Shown here: positions 25,041 through 34,215 of the stretch, one piece after another
How the letters are laid out: every line of letters starts with the position of its first letter
How positions within the stretch are numbered: the first letter of the stretch is position 1
NCBI RefSeq assembly: GCF_000718515.1
Contig: NZ_JNZS01000011.1
Location: forward strand, 124,001 to 188,000
Direction: 5' to 3'
DNA from: Micromonospora parva
GTDB lineage: Bacteria; Actinomycetota; Actinomycetes; Mycobacteriales; Micromonosporaceae
Length of the DNA: 64,000 nt
The notes under the pieces: generated by a model
Database searches by the model: none
Told to the model about the DNA's origin: nothing
Seen by the model: the letters and a program-made list of their open reading frames with translations, nothing else
Translations under genes and position numbers: made by a program

Positions 25041-26642
25041 CGTCGACGCGCCCACGGCCAGCATCGCGATGTCGTCGTGGGCCTGCCCGTCCAGCCAGTC
25101 GTCGACCTCCCGCAGCACCCGGTCGATCAGCGCGGCCGGTGGCTGCCCGGCCGCCGCCACGAGCGCGGCCCGCAGCCGGGCCTCACCGAACATCGCCGTG
25201 TCGCGCGGTCCGCGCGCCTCGGTCACCCCATCGGTGTACGCGAGCAACACGTCGCCCGGATCGAGGTGCACCCTCGCCTCGGCGAACCGGGCGGCGGTCA
25301 GCGCCCCCACCGGCATGCCACCGACCGGGACGGTGGTGACAGTGCCGTCGGCGGTGACCAGCAGTGGCGCCGGGTGCCCTCCGCCGGCGATCCGGATGTC
25401 CAGTCCGGTGGGCCTGCGGTCCAGGGAACCGAGCAGCACTGTAGTGAACTGGCTGCGCCGCGCGGCGTCCGGCGCGTCGAACAGCGCCTGGTTGAGCAGG
25501 CGGATCAGCTCCAGGGGGCGTCGCTCGACGAGCCGCAGCGTCTGCAACGACTGGCGGACCCGGCCGGTCAGCACGGCGGCGCCCACGCCCTTGCCGCACA
25601 CGTCGCCGAGCGCGAACAGGGCGCCCTCGGGGTGCGGGAACACCTCGTAGAAGTCCCCGCCGATGCGCAGGGTGTCGCCAGCTGCCCGGTAGCCGCCGGC
25701 CATCGTCACGCCGGGCACGGCGGGCAGCTCGGGCGGGAGCAGACTGCTCTGCAGCACCTGGGCCAGGTGGGCCTGCTCACTGTGCAGGTCGGCGGTGGCC
25801 AGCGCGGCACCCGCGCGGGCGGCGAACTCCCGGGCCAGCTCCACGTCGCGTGGTTCGAAACCGGCCCGCCCGGGCCGACGGATGAGCAGCAGGGCGCCGG
25901 TCGACTCGCTGGCGTTCAGCAGGGGGCTGGCCAGCACCGCCCCCGGGGGGCCGAACCCGGGCGGCAGCAGGTCGGCCAGGTCGGTGAGCGGGGCGTCCGA
26001 CCAGCGGCCCGGCTCGGCGCGGTCGCCGGCCAGCGCCTCGGCGAGACCAGGCACGGCGCTGGCCAGCGCGGGACTGGCCAGCCCGGTGACCGGGGCCGGA
26101 TCACCGTCGGCGTACCGGATCCACCTGGCGTGTGGCTCGGCCGGCGCTGTCGGTCGGGGCAGTGCCACGGCGACGTCGGCCAGGTAGGGGACGGCGAGCG
26201 TGGTGGCGAACAGGAGGACCTGGTCCCGGTGCAGGGCCAGCGCCAGCCGGCTGCCGGCCTGGGCGAGGAACGCGGTGCGGGAGCGTTCGGCGAGCAGGGC
26301 GTCGGCGCGGGCGTGCTCCTCGGTGACGTCGCGGACATACCACGCCCACCGGGAGCCGGCGAGTTGGCGCCGGACGCCACGCAGTCGCCGGCCGTGGTGG
26401 TCGGCGTCGAAGCGGTCGGCGCCGGTGACGACCGCCCGGGCCAGGGCCGCCACCGGGCAGTCGGCCAGCCCGGTGCCGGCCTCGATCTCCGGGAGCAGCT
26501 CGGCCGCCATGGCGTTGACCAGGGTGACCAGGCCGGTCCGGTCCGTCGTCAGCACGGCCTCGGCGAGCCCGTCGAGCAGTTCGCGGGCCAACCGGTCGTC
26601 GGCCGGCAGCGGGGTGTCGCCGGGTTGCCGGGTCGTGGTCAC
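25032..26642 (-). CDS. PAS-GAF-SpoIIE (PP2C) phosphatase
   Basis: 536 residues from GTG 26642. A PAS-like N-terminus (LLDGLAEAVLTTDRTGLVTLVNAMA), a GAF-like middle (about 120-280) and a complete SpoIIE phosphatase domain (about 300-536). Phosphatase motifs: GGDFYEVF, LGDVCGKGVGAA, AGGGHPAPLL, LLAYTDGVTEAR and HDDIAMLAV, all present, so it is likely active, unlike the partly altered paralogue at 23.1-24.2 kb. Such proteins are soluble sensors that act on STAS anti-anti-sigma factors; no STAS or anti-sigma gene lies nearby. The ribosome site for the GTG is weak. Confidence 0.9.
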   Translation of the reverse strand: MTTTRQPGDTPLPADDRLARELLDGLAEAVLTTDRTGLVTLVNAMAAELLPEIEAGTGLADCPVAALARAVVTGADRFDADHHGRRLRGVRRQLAGSRWAWYVRDVTEEHARADALLAERSRTAFLAQAGSRLALALHRDQVLLFATTLAVPYLADVAVALPRPTAPAEPHARWIRYADGDPAPVTGLASPALASAVPGLAEALAGDRAEPGRWSDAPLTDLADLLPPGFGPPGAVLASPLLNASESTGALLLIRRPGRAGFEPRDVELAREFAARAGAALATADLHSEQAHLAQVLQSSLLPPELPAVPGVTMAGGYRAAGDTLRIGGDFYEVFPHPEGALFALGDVCGKGVGAAVLTGRVRQSLQTLRLVERRPLELIRLLNQALFDAPDAARRSQFTTVLLGSLDRRPTGLDIRIAGGGHPAPLLVTADGTVTTVPVGGMPVGALTAARFAEARVHLDPGDVLLAYTDGVTEARGPRDTAMFGEARLRAALVAAAGQPPAALIDRVLREVDDWLDGQAHDDIAMLAVGASTPA

Positions 26643-26762
26643 CGCCGGACGCCAGCTCGCGTCTGGCGACGTGTGCGCATGCTGCTTCTCGACTCCTCAC
26701 CGGGGATCGTTGCCTGAGTGCAAGGGTACCGATCCGTGCCGACGGGGGCGCGGGGGCGGCGA

Positions 26763-28001
26763 TCAGCCGGAGCGTGCCAGCCAGCCGGCGGGCTGGGCGA
26801 TGATCCGGCGGGCCACCGAGCCGGCGGCTCCCACCGCTGCGGCTTCCGCACCGAGCGTCGACGGCCGGACCGTTACCGGCGACCAGGCGGCGGTGAGCAC
26901 CCGGGCGTCGATCTCGGCGAGGACCGGGGGGCACAACCAGGGTGCGAGCGCGGCGTAACCGCCACCGAGCACCACGGTGTCCAGGTCGAGCAGGTTGACG
27001 ACACCGGCCACCGCGACGCCGAGCGCCGTTCCGGCCTCGTGCAGCGCCCGCAGCGCGTCGGCGTCGCCGGCCTCGGCCAACTCGGCCAACCGGGCGGTCG
27101 CGGTGTCCGCGGGAAGCTCCGCCCGGGCCAGCCCGGCGGCGGACACGATCGCCTCCTGGCCGGCGTACTGCTCCAGGCAGCCCTGCCCGCCGCAGCGGCA
27201 CGGACGGCCCTCGGGGTGGACCGGGAGGTGCCCGATCTCACCGCTCCACCCGCGTACGCCGCGGAACAGCGCGCCGTCCAGCACGATGCCGGCGCCGATG
27301 CCCACCTCCCCGGAGATGTGCAGGAAGCTGGACGGGCCGGGTGGTTGCGAGTGCAGCTCGCCGAGCGCGGCGAGGTTGGCCTCGTTGTCCACCGTCAACG
27401 CGGGGACCCCGGGCACCTGCTCGACCAGCGGAGGGTGCTCGGCGAGCAGCGCGGGCACCGGCACGTCGGACCATCCGAGGTTCGGCGCGAGCCGGACCAG
27501 CCCGTCGTCGTCCACCAGGCCGGGCACCGCGAGCGCGGCCCCGACCAGGGTGAGGCCCTGGTGGGCGGCGTCGTCGCGGGCTGCCCCGGCCATCTCGACC
27601 AGGTGGGCCAGGGCGTCGGCGGGGGCCACCGGACGCAGGTCGGCCCGGTGCACGGTGCGGTGCCGCACCTGGCCGGTGAGGTCCACCACGCAGACCGCCA
27701 GGTAGTCGACGTTGACCTCCAGGCCGAGCCCGGCCGGCCCCTGTTCGGCCAGGACCAGCCCGCGCGCCGGGCGGCCGGCGCCCGAGCGGGGCGCGGGGTC
27801 GGACTCACTGACCAGCCGACCGCCGAGCAGGTCCTCGACGACAGCGGAGACGGTGGCTCTGGTCAGGCCGGTGGCGGTCGCCAGGTCGGCTCGGGAGGGG
27901 GGTCGGTCGGCCGCGGCGATCCGACCGAGGACCAGGGCGAGGTTGAGCTCGCGCAGACTGCCCTGACGGACTGCGCCGGCCGGGGCGTGGGTGAGGCTCA
28001 C
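26763..28001 (-). CDS. ROK-family regulator, probable xylose repressor (XylR type)
   Basis: 412 residues from GTG 28001. An N-terminal winged helix-turn-helix (SLRELNLALVLGRIAAAD ... RADLATATGLTRATVSAVVED) precedes a ROK sugar-kinase-like domain with GEVGIGAGIVLDG and the zinc motif CRCGGQGCLEQ. It is transcribed divergently from xylA with a shared 79-base control region, the usual layout for XylR. AAGGGG lies almost directly against the GTG, so the exact start is uncertain. The open frame continues antisense across xylAB, but that part is not coding. Confidence 0.9.
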   Translation of the reverse strand: MSLTHAPAGAVRQGSLRELNLALVLGRIAAADRPPSRADLATATGLTRATVSAVVEDLLGGRLVSESDPAPRSGAGRPARGLVLAEQGPAGLGLEVNVDYLAVCVVDLTGQVRHRTVHRADLRPVAPADALAHLVEMAGAARDDAAHQGLTLVGAALAVPGLVDDDGLVRLAPNLGWSDVPVPALLAEHPPLVEQVPGVPALTVDNEANLAALGELHSQPPGPSSFLHISGEVGIGAGIVLDGALFRGVRGWSGEIGHLPVHPEGRPCRCGGQGCLEQYAGQEAIVSAAGLARAELPADTATARLAELAEAGDADALRALHEAGTALGVAVAGVVNLLDLDTVVLGGGYAALAPWLCPPVLAEIDARVLTAAWSPVTVRPSTLGAEAAAVGAAGSVARRIIAQPAGWLARSG

Positions 28002-28004
28002 CCC

Positions 28005-28033
28005 TTGACAGTGCCATAGGGTGGGCAAATAAT
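28005..28033 (+). promoter_or_regulatory. xylA promoter
   Basis: A perfect -35 TTGACA (28005-28010) and -10 AATAAT (28028-28033) with a 17-base spacer make the best sigma-70-type promoter in the window. Transcription would start near 28040, about 40 bases before the xylA ATG. Confidence 0.8.
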
Positions 28034-28050
28034 TCAATCGCTGAACAAAT
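28028..28050 (+). promoter_or_regulatory. Probable ROK (XylR) operator over the xylA -10 region
   Basis: TTCA at 28033-28036 and TGAA at 28042-28045 form a 5-base-spaced palindrome inside a longer imperfect one (AATAATTCA ... TGAACAAAT). It covers the -10 box and start site, a repressing position. Assignment to the adjacent ROK protein is inference from position and symmetry. Confidence 0.6.
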
Positions 28051-28080
28051 ACCTGACACCACCACCCCGGAGGTCGCTCA

Positions 28081-29267
28081 TGGCACCCCGTCCCACCCCC
28101 GCCGACAAGTTCTCCTTCGGGCTCTGGACCGTGGGCTGGCAGGCCCGCGACCCGTTCGGTGACGCCACCCGCCCCGAGCTGGACGCGGTCGAGGCCGTCC
28201 ACCGGCTCGCCGAGCTGGGCGCGTACGGCATCACCTTCCACGACGACGACCTGATCCCGTTCGGCGCCGACGCGGCTTCCCGTGACCAGCACATCGCCCG
28301 GTTCCGCAAGGCCCTCGACGAGACCGGCCTGGTGGTGCCGATGGTCACCACCAACCTCTTCACCCACCCGATCTTCAAGGACGGCGGCTTCACCAGCAAC
28401 GACCGCGACGTCCGCCGCTTCGCGCTGCGCAAGGTGCTGCGCCAGGTCGACCTGGCCGCCGAGCTGGGTGCGGGCACCTTCGTCATGTGGGGTGGCCGCG
28501 AGGGCTCCGAGTACGACCTCGCCAAGGACGTCCAGGCCGCCCTGGACCGCTACCGCGAGGCCGTCAACCTGCTCACCCAGTACGTCATCGACAAGGGCTA
28601 CAACCTGCGGTTCGCGCTGGAGCCCAAGCCCAACGAGCCGCGCGGCGACATCCTGCTGCCCACCATCGGGCACGCGCTCGGCTTCATCTCCCAGTTGGAG
28701 CACCCGGAGATGGTCGGCCTCAACCCGGAGGTCGGGCACGAGCAGATGGCCGGGCTCAACTACGCCCACGGCATCGCCCAGGCGCTCTGGCAGGGCAAGC
28801 TGTTCCACCTGGACCTGAACGGCCAGCGCGGCATCAAGTACGACCAGGACCTGGTCTTCGGCCACGGTGACCTGATGAACGCGTTCGCCCTGGTGGACCT
28901 CCTGGAGAACGGTGGCCCGAACGGCGGGCCGACCTACGACGGTCCCCGGCACTTCGACTACAAGCCGTCGCGTACCGAGGACATGGACGGGGTGTGGGCG
29001 TCCGCGGCGGCCAACATGAGCACGTACCTGCTGCTCAAGGAGCGCGCGGCGGCGTTCCGTGCCGACCCCGAGGTGATCGAGGCGCTCGCCGCCAGCAAGG
29101 TCGGCGAGCTGAGCACGCCGACGCTCGGCGACGGCGAGGGCTACGAGGAGTTCCTGGCCGACCGGTCCGCGTTCGAGGATGTCGACGTGGACGCTGTCGC
29201 CGCCCGGGGCTTCGCCTTCGTCCGGCTCAACCAGCTCGCCGTCGAGCACCTGCTCGGCGCCCGCTGA
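28081..29267 (+). CDS. xylA: Xylose isomerase
   Basis: 395 residues; converts D-xylose to D-xylulose. It is the short class I type found in actinomycetes. Active-site segments: [10 protein letters not shown] (catalytic His and Asp), [20 protein letters not shown] (metal Glu and Lys), [13 protein letters not shown] (metal Glu), [14 protein letters not shown] (metal Asp residues) and [13 protein letters not shown] lies 7 bases before ATG 28081. The first gene of the xylAB operon, it is followed 9 bases later by xylulokinase and controlled by the divergent ROK gene. Confidence 0.98.
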
Positions 29268-29276
29268 GGCCCCGCC

Positions 29277-30704
29277 ATGCCGTTGGTCGCAGGCGTTGAC
29301 TCGTCCACCCAGTCCTGCAAGGTGGTGATCCGGGACGCGGAGACCGGTGCCCTGCTCCGGCAGGGCCGGGCACCGCACCCGGACGGCACGGAGGTCGACC
29401 CGGAAGCCTGGTGGCAGGCGCTGCGCAGCGCCGCCGACCAGGCCGGCGGGTTCGCCGACGTGGCGGCGATCTCCGTCGCCGGCCAGCAGCACGGCATGGT
29501 GTGTCTCGACGAGGACGGCCGGGTGGTCCGCCCGGCGCTGCTGTGGAACGACACCCGATCCGCCGACGCCGCCGCCGATCTCATCGAGGAGGCCGGCGGC
29601 GGCGCGGCCGGGCGCCGGTTCTGGGCCGAAGCGACCGGCAGCGTTCCGGTGGCCAGCTTCACCCTGACCAAACTGCGGTGGTTGGCCAGTCACGAGCCGG
29701 AGCTGGCGGCCCGGGTGGCCGCCGTCTGCCTGCCGCACGACTGGTTGACCTGGCGGCTGGCCGGCGCACCGGGGTTGGGCGCGCTGCGTACCGACCGGGG
29801 CGACGCCAGCGGCACCAGCTACTGGTCGCCGGCCACCGATGACTACCGACTGGACCTGCTGGAGCAGGGCTTCGGTCGGCGGTTGGTGGTGCCCGAGGTG
29901 CTCGGTCCGGCGGAGTCGGCGGGAAAGCTCGCCGACGACCTGGGCGGGTCGGGTGGGGCGCTGCTCGGTGCGGGCACCGGGGACAACGCCGCTGCCGCGC
30001 TCGGTGTCGGTGCCGGGCCGGGTGACGTGATCGTCTCGATCGGCACCTCCGGCACCGTGTTCAGCGTCGCGGACGTGCCGGCGGGCGACGAGAGCGGCGC
30101 GGTGGCGGGCTTCGCCGACGCGTCAGGTCGTTTCCTGCCGCTGGTCGCCACGCTCAACGCCGCCCGGGTGCTGGACGCCGCCGCCGCGATGCTCGGCGTC
30201 AACCTCGACGAGCTGGCCCAGCTGGCGCTCTCCGCCCCCGCCGGGGCGGACGGGCTGGTCATGGTGCCGTACCTGGAAGGTGAGCGGACGCCGAACCGGC
30301 CGCTCGCCACCGGCGCGGTGCACGGGCTGACCCTGCGCACCTCGACCCCGGCGCACCTGGCGCGGGCCGCCGTGGAGGGCATGCTCTGCGCGCTCGCCGA
30401 CGGCCTGGACGCGTTGATCGCGCAGGGTGCCGTCGCCCGCCGGGTCATCCTGATCGGCGGCGGAGCCCGGTCGGCCGCGGTCCGTCAGATCGCCCCGCAG
30501 GTCTTCGGCTGCCCGGTCGTCGTCCCGCCGGCCGGCGAGTACGTCGCCGACGGGGCCGCCCGACAGGCCGCCTGGGTCGCCCTGGGCGGTGCCGCGCCGC
30601 CGACCTGGGCGGTCGAGGGCACCGAGGAGTACGCGGCAGCGGCGGTTCCCGCCGTCCGCGACCAGTACGCCGCGGCCCGCGGGTTGGTGCTCGACCGACG
30701 CTGA
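29277..30704 (+). CDS. xylB: Xylulokinase
   Basis: 475 residues, FGGY carbohydrate kinase family; phosphorylates D-xylulose to xylulose 5-phosphate. N-terminal nucleotide-fold strand [50 protein letters not shown] and ILIGGGARS are all present. It starts 9 bases after xylA, and a perfect 17-bp hairpin (30719-30758) closes the operon. No xylose transporter gene is adjacent. Confidence 0.96.
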   Translation: MPLVAGVDSSTQSCKVVIRDAETGALLRQGRAPHPDGTEVDPEAWWQALRSAADQAGGFADVAAISVAGQQHGMVCLDEDGRVVRPALLWNDTRSADAAADLIEEAGGGAAGRRFWAEATGSVPVASFTLTKLRWLASHEPELAARVAAVCLPHDWLTWRLAGAPGLGALRTDRGDASGTSYWSPATDDYRLDLLEQGFGRRLVVPEVLGPAESAGKLADDLGGSGGALLGAGTGDNAAAALGVGAGPGDVIVSIGTSGTVFSVADVPAGDESGAVAGFADASGRFLPLVATLNAARVLDAAAAMLGVNLDELAQLALSAPAGADGLVMVPYLEGERTPNRPLATGAVHGLTLRTSTPAHLARAAVEGMLCALADGLDALIAQGAVARRVILIGGGARSAAVRQIAPQVFGCPVVVPPAGEYVADGAARQAAWVALGGAAPPTWAVEGTEEYAAAAVPAVRDQYAAARGLVLDRR

Positions 30705-30718
30705 GCGTCGCGATCTGT

Positions 30719-30758
30719 GCGGGTGGCCGCCGGTCGACGGTGACCGGCGGCCACCCGC
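30719..30758 (+). terminator. Perfect 17-bp hairpin after xylB
   Basis: Arms 30719-30735 and 30742-30758 with a 6-base loop lie 15 bases past the xylB stop. Confidence 0.8.
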
Positions 30759-30797
30759 GTGACGCGCGCCCGCACGGAGTCTGGTTGGCTGCCGGTC

Positions 30798-32231
30798 ATG
30801 ACGGTGACCAGTGGCGGGCCCGGCCTGCGCGCGCACGGTCGGGGCGGTGGGCCGGCGCACCGCTTGTACAGCGTCGTGGTGTTCGTGCTGCTCGCCTCGC
30901 TGGACAACGTGGCGATCGGGCTGGTCCCCCCGCTGTACGGTCCGATCTCCGACGCGTTCGACGTGTCCGGGCGGCTGCTCGGCGTGGTCACCGCGGTCAG
31001 CTTCCTGGTCAGCTCGGTCGCGGCCGTCGGCTGGGCGTACGTCGGGGACCGCACCAACCGCAAGCCGCTGCTCATGGTGGGCACGTTGCTCTGGGCGGCG
31101 GGCACCGGCGGTAGCGCGCTCGCCGGCGGTTACCTGACGTTCCTGTCCGCGCAGCTGGTCGCGGCGGTCGGCCTCGGCGCGGTCGGCTCGGTGGGCTTCT
31201 CCGTGGTCACCGACCTGATCTCGCCGACCCGGCGCGGGTTGGTGATGAGCTTCTGGGGCCTCTCCCAGGGCATCGGCACCCTCGCCGGCACGCTCGTCGG
31301 CGGGCTGCTCGGGGCGGCCGACTGGCGGCGGCCGTTCCTGCTGTTGACCGGCGTCGGCCTGGTCGCCACCCTCGCCTACTTCTTCACGTACGACATCCGA
31401 CGGGGCCAGAGCGAGCCGGAACTGGCCGGCAGGCTCGACGCCGGTGCCGAGTACGACTACCGGATCAGCCGCGCCGACCTGCCGCGCATCCTGGCCCGGC
31501 GGACCAACCGGTGGCTGATCCTGCAGGGGCTGACCGCGCAGGCCGCGTTCGGCTCGCTGGTCTGGCTGCCGGTGCTCTTCGCCGAACGGGCCGAGGCCCA
31601 GGGCTACTCGACGTCCACGGCGGTGGTGGTGGGCAGCGTGTTCGCCACCCTGTTCCAGCTCGGCGGGGTGCTGTCCATCGTGGGTGGGTTGATCGGCGAC
31701 GCGGTGCAGCGGCGGACACCGCGGGGGCGCGCACTCGTCGCCTCGGTCGGCATCCTCGCCGCGCTGCCGTTCTACCTGGTGTTGTTCTTCGTCCCGGTGA
31801 CCATCGACGTGCCGGACGGCGCGAGCGGCGGCGCGGTGGTCGGCGCGGTGCTGGCCAGTGTGTTCACCGAGCCGTCGGTCGGGCTGAGCCTGCTCACCGC
31901 GATCGTGGCGCTCGCGTTGACCTCGGCCAACTCGCCGAACTGGTTCGCGTTGATCGCCGACGTCAACCCGCCGGAGCACCGGGGCACTGTCTACAGCCTG
32001 GGCAACCTCGTCAACGGTGTCGGTCGCGCGGCCGGCAACGGGCTGGTCGGGGTGGCCTTCCAGGCGCTGCGAACGGCATTCCCGCCACCGTTGAACTTCG
32101 CCGTCGGGTTGGCCGCGTTCCAGCTTTTCTTCATCCCGACCGGTGTCATGTACTGGCTCGCCTCGCGGACCTCACCGGCGGACATCGACAACGTGCACGA
32201 CCTGCTCCACAACCGAGCCGACCGCCTCTGA
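30798..32231 (+). CDS. MFS transporter (Spinster-like)
   Basis: 477 residues with about 12 transmembrane helices. MFS signatures include LASLDNVAIGLVPPLYGPIS, the loop GDRTNRKPLLMVG and DLISPTRRGLVMSFWG. The length and the early Asp in helix 1 fit the Spinster/MFS_1 group. The substrate is unknown. It has its own unit after the xylB terminator; the proximity to xyl genes does not prove it carries xylose. Alternative starts up to 39 bases upstream exist, but ATG 30798 puts the N-terminus closest to helix 1. Confidence 0.85.
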   Translation: MTVTSGGPGLRAHGRGGGPAHRLYSVVVFVLLASLDNVAIGLVPPLYGPISDAFDVSGRLLGVVTAVSFLVSSVAAVGWAYVGDRTNRKPLLMVGTLLWAAGTGGSALAGGYLTFLSAQLVAAVGLGAVGSVGFSVVTDLISPTRRGLVMSFWGLSQGIGTLAGTLVGGLLGAADWRRPFLLLTGVGLVATLAYFFTYDIRRGQSEPELAGRLDAGAEYDYRISRADLPRILARRTNRWLILQGLTAQAAFGSLVWLPVLFAERAEAQGYSTSTAVVVGSVFATLFQLGGVLSIVGGLIGDAVQRRTPRGRALVASVGILAALPFYLVLFFVPVTIDVPDGASGGAVVGAVLASVFTEPSVGLSLLTAIVALALTSANSPNWFALIADVNPPEHRGTVYSLGNLVNGVGRAAGNGLVGVAFQALRTAFPPPLNFAVGLAAFQLFFIPTGVMYWLASRTSPADIDNVHDLLHNRADRL

Positions 32232-32239
32232 CACCCCGA

Positions 32240-32291
32240 GCGCCCCGCCCCGCGCGCCTGACTCCGCGCCCCGCCCCGCGCGCCTGACTCC
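32240..32291. repeat. 26-bp direct tandem repeat, two copies
   Basis: 32240-32265 and 32266-32291 are identical GC-rich copies containing GCGCGCCTGACTCC. Confidence 0.85.
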
Positions 32292-32307
32292 GCGCGCCAA
32301 CCTCGCG

Positions 32308-32403
32308 CGCCAACCTGAAGATCGTGCTACTTCCTGGTTTTAGTCGCCTCCTGGCGGACGGAGGCCACTAGATCGTGGAGGTAGCGCGATCTTGAGGTTG
32401 GCG
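32308..32403. repeat. Long imperfect palindrome, REP/MITE-like
   Basis: Arms 32308-32334 and 32377-32403 are 27 bases each and pair with 3 mismatches. The 42-base centre contains a further CCTCC/GGAGG stem. It is less GC-rich than the flanks and lies between convergent genes. Confidence 0.8.
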
Positions 32404-32465
32404 AGGTGCAGGCGGGCGTGAATCGTTTACGACATCAGCTCCAAAGCGGGCCGTCGCGCACCGAG

Positions 32466-32499
32466 CGGCCCGCCCGCACCGCGTGGCCGGGGCGGGCCG
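32466..32499 (-). terminator. 10-bp hairpin after the alpha-glucosidase
   Basis: Perfect arms 32466-32475 and 32490-32499 lie 13 bases past the end of the leftward glucosidase gene. Confidence 0.65.
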
Positions 32500-32511
32500 G
32501 TCGGCGCGAGA

Positions 32512-34185
32512 TCAGCCGCGCAGCCAGACGGTCACGTCGGTCGGGACCGCGCCGTCGTCGTCCAGCGCCGCGCTGGCGACGAGCACCTCGGCGCCGGCCG
32601 GCACCGGTACCGGGGCGGCACCGAAGTTGGTCAGCACGGTCAGCTCACCGTTGCGGAAGCTCAGCACCTCGTCGCCGGAGGACAACCACTCCAGGGTGCC
32701 GCGGCCCAGCCCGTGGGCACGGCGCAACCGCAGCGCCGTGCGGTACAGCTCGTACGTCGAGCCGGGCACGTCGCGCTGGCGGTCCAGCGCGTACTCCGCC
32801 CAGAGCGCGGGCTGCGGCAACCAGCTGGCGTCGGTCGGCCCGAAGCCGTACGACGGGGCGTCGGCCTCCCACGGGATCGGCACCCGGCAGCCGTCCCGGC
32901 CGCGCTGGGTGTGCCCGCTGCGCGCCCAGGTCGGGTCCTGCCGGGCCTCGTCGGGCATCGTGGTGTGCTCGGGCAGCCCCAGCTCCTCGCCCTGGTAGAG
33001 GTACGCCGAGCCGGGCAGCGCGAGCATCAGCACGGTGGCCGCCCGGGCCCGGCGCAGACCGAGTGCGGCGTCGGGTTGCGGGTCACCGATACCGATGCCG
33101 TTGGGGCGTACGGTGCCGACCGGCAGGCCGAGCCGGGAGGCGTGCCGCACCACGTCGTGGTTGGACAGCACCCAGGTGGTCGGCGCGCCGACCGAGTCGG
33201 TCGCCTCGAGCGAGCGGGTGATCACCGCGTACTGGGCCGGTGCGGTCCACGCCGCGAGCAGGTATTCGAAGTTGAACGCCTGGTGCATCTCGTCCGGGCG
33301 GACGTAGCGGGCCAACCGCTCGGCCGGTTCCACCCAGGCCTCGGCGACCAGCACCCGCTCGCCGGGGTAGCTGTCCAGAACCTGCCGCCACTGCCGGTAG
33401 ATCTCGTGCACACCGTCCTGGTCCCACATCGGCGGGCGGGGCTTGTCGATCTCGTTGCCGGAGAGGATCTCCTGGGGCTCCTGCCAGTCGGCCAGGTCGG
33501 CCTGCTTGATGAGGCCGTGCGCCACGTCGACGCGGAAGCCGTCCACCCCGCGGTCCAGCCAGAACCGCAGCACGTCGAGGAACTCCGCGTGCACCTCCGG
33601 GTTGTCCCAGTTGAGGTCCGGCTGCCCGGTGTCGAACAGGTGCAGGTACCACTGGCCGGGCTGCCCGTCGGCGTCGACAGTGCGGGTCCAGGCCGGACCA
33701 CCGAAGACGCTCTGCCAGTCGTTCGGCGGCTGGTCGCCGTCCGGGCCTCGGCCGTCCCGGAAGATGTACCGGGACCGTTCCGGGCTGCCGGGCGCGGCCG
33801 GCAGCGCGGCCTGGAACCAGCGATGCGCCGACGAGGTGTGGTTCGGCACCAGGTCGACGATCACCCGCAGGTTGCGGGAACGGGCCTCGGCGATCAGCTT
33901 GTCCGCGTCGGCGAGGGTGCCGAACAGCGGGTCGATGTCGCGGTAGTCGGCCACGTCGTAGCCGGCGTCGGCCTGTGGCGACGGGTAGAAGGGAGAGAGC
34001 CACACCGCATCCACGCCCAGCTCGACCAGGTGGTCGAGGCGGGCGGTGATGCCGGGCAGGTCACCGATTCCGTCCCCGTCCGAGTCGGCGAACGAGCGGG
34101 GGTAGATCTGGTAGATGGCGGCCTCGGTCCACCAGCCGGTGGCCGGTTGGTCGGAGGAGGTCTGCTGCGTCGGGTCGGTGTTCAG
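32512..34185 (-). CDS. GH13 alpha-glucosidase (oligo-1,6-glucosidase type), apparent CTG start
   Basis: 557 residues of a cytosolic alpha-glucosidase that would hydrolyse imported alpha-glucosides. The GH13 sites are intact: nucleophile Asp220 in GFRVDVAHG, acid/base Glu282 in VAEAWVE, Asp344 in SNHDVVRH; VDLVPNHTS is the first conserved region. The family N-terminus GWWTEAAIYQIYPRSFADSD reads in frame upstream of the first GTG (34014), so that GTG is internal. Between it and the upstream stop there is no ATG, GTG or TTG. CTG 34185 has GGGAG 6 bases upstream and gives a normal N-terminus, so I take it as the start. A mutated GTG (now GAG, three codons earlier) is the alternative. Last gene of the ABC-lacI operon. 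Confidence 0.88.
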   Translation of the reverse strand: MNTDPTQQTSSDQPATGWWTEAAIYQIYPRSFADSDGDGIGDLPGITARLDHLVELGVDAVWLSPFYPSPQADAGYDVADYRDIDPLFGTLADADKLIAEARSRNLRVIVDLVPNHTSSAHRWFQAALPAAPGSPERSRYIFRDGRGPDGDQPPNDWQSVFGGPAWTRTVDADGQPGQWYLHLFDTGQPDLNWDNPEVHAEFLDVLRFWLDRGVDGFRVDVAHGLIKQADLADWQEPQEILSGNEIDKPRPPMWDQDGVHEIYRQWRQVLDSYPGERVLVAEAWVEPAERLARYVRPDEMHQAFNFEYLLAAWTAPAQYAVITRSLEATDSVGAPTTWVLSNHDVVRHASRLGLPVGTVRPNGIGIGDPQPDAALGLRRARAATVLMLALPGSAYLYQGEELGLPEHTTMPDEARQDPTWARSGHTQRGRDGCRVPIPWEADAPSYGFGPTDASWLPQPALWAEYALDRQRDVPGSTYELYRTALRLRRAHGLGRGTLEWLSSGDEVLSFRNGELTVLTNFGAAPVPVPAGAEVLVASAALDDDGAVPTDVTVWLRG

Positions 34186-34215
34186 GGTCGTCTCCCGTGT
34201 TGCGGTGTGTTGATT

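Larger units (their letters stand above)
32232..32511. other. 280-bp convergent intergenic region full of repeats
   Basis: It holds a 26-bp direct repeat, a long imperfect palindrome and a terminator hairpin, each listed separately. No gene is supported. Confidence 0.7.

Noticed and set aside
28002..29738. Continuation of the ROK frame upstream over xylA and xylB
   Set aside because: The regulator domain starts at 28001. The rest is antisense to xylA and xylB and reads as low-complexity sequence.
34014..34016. GTG 34014 as the alpha-glucosidase start
   Set aside because: It lies inside the conserved GH13 N-terminal region; using it would remove the first beta-strand of the barrel.
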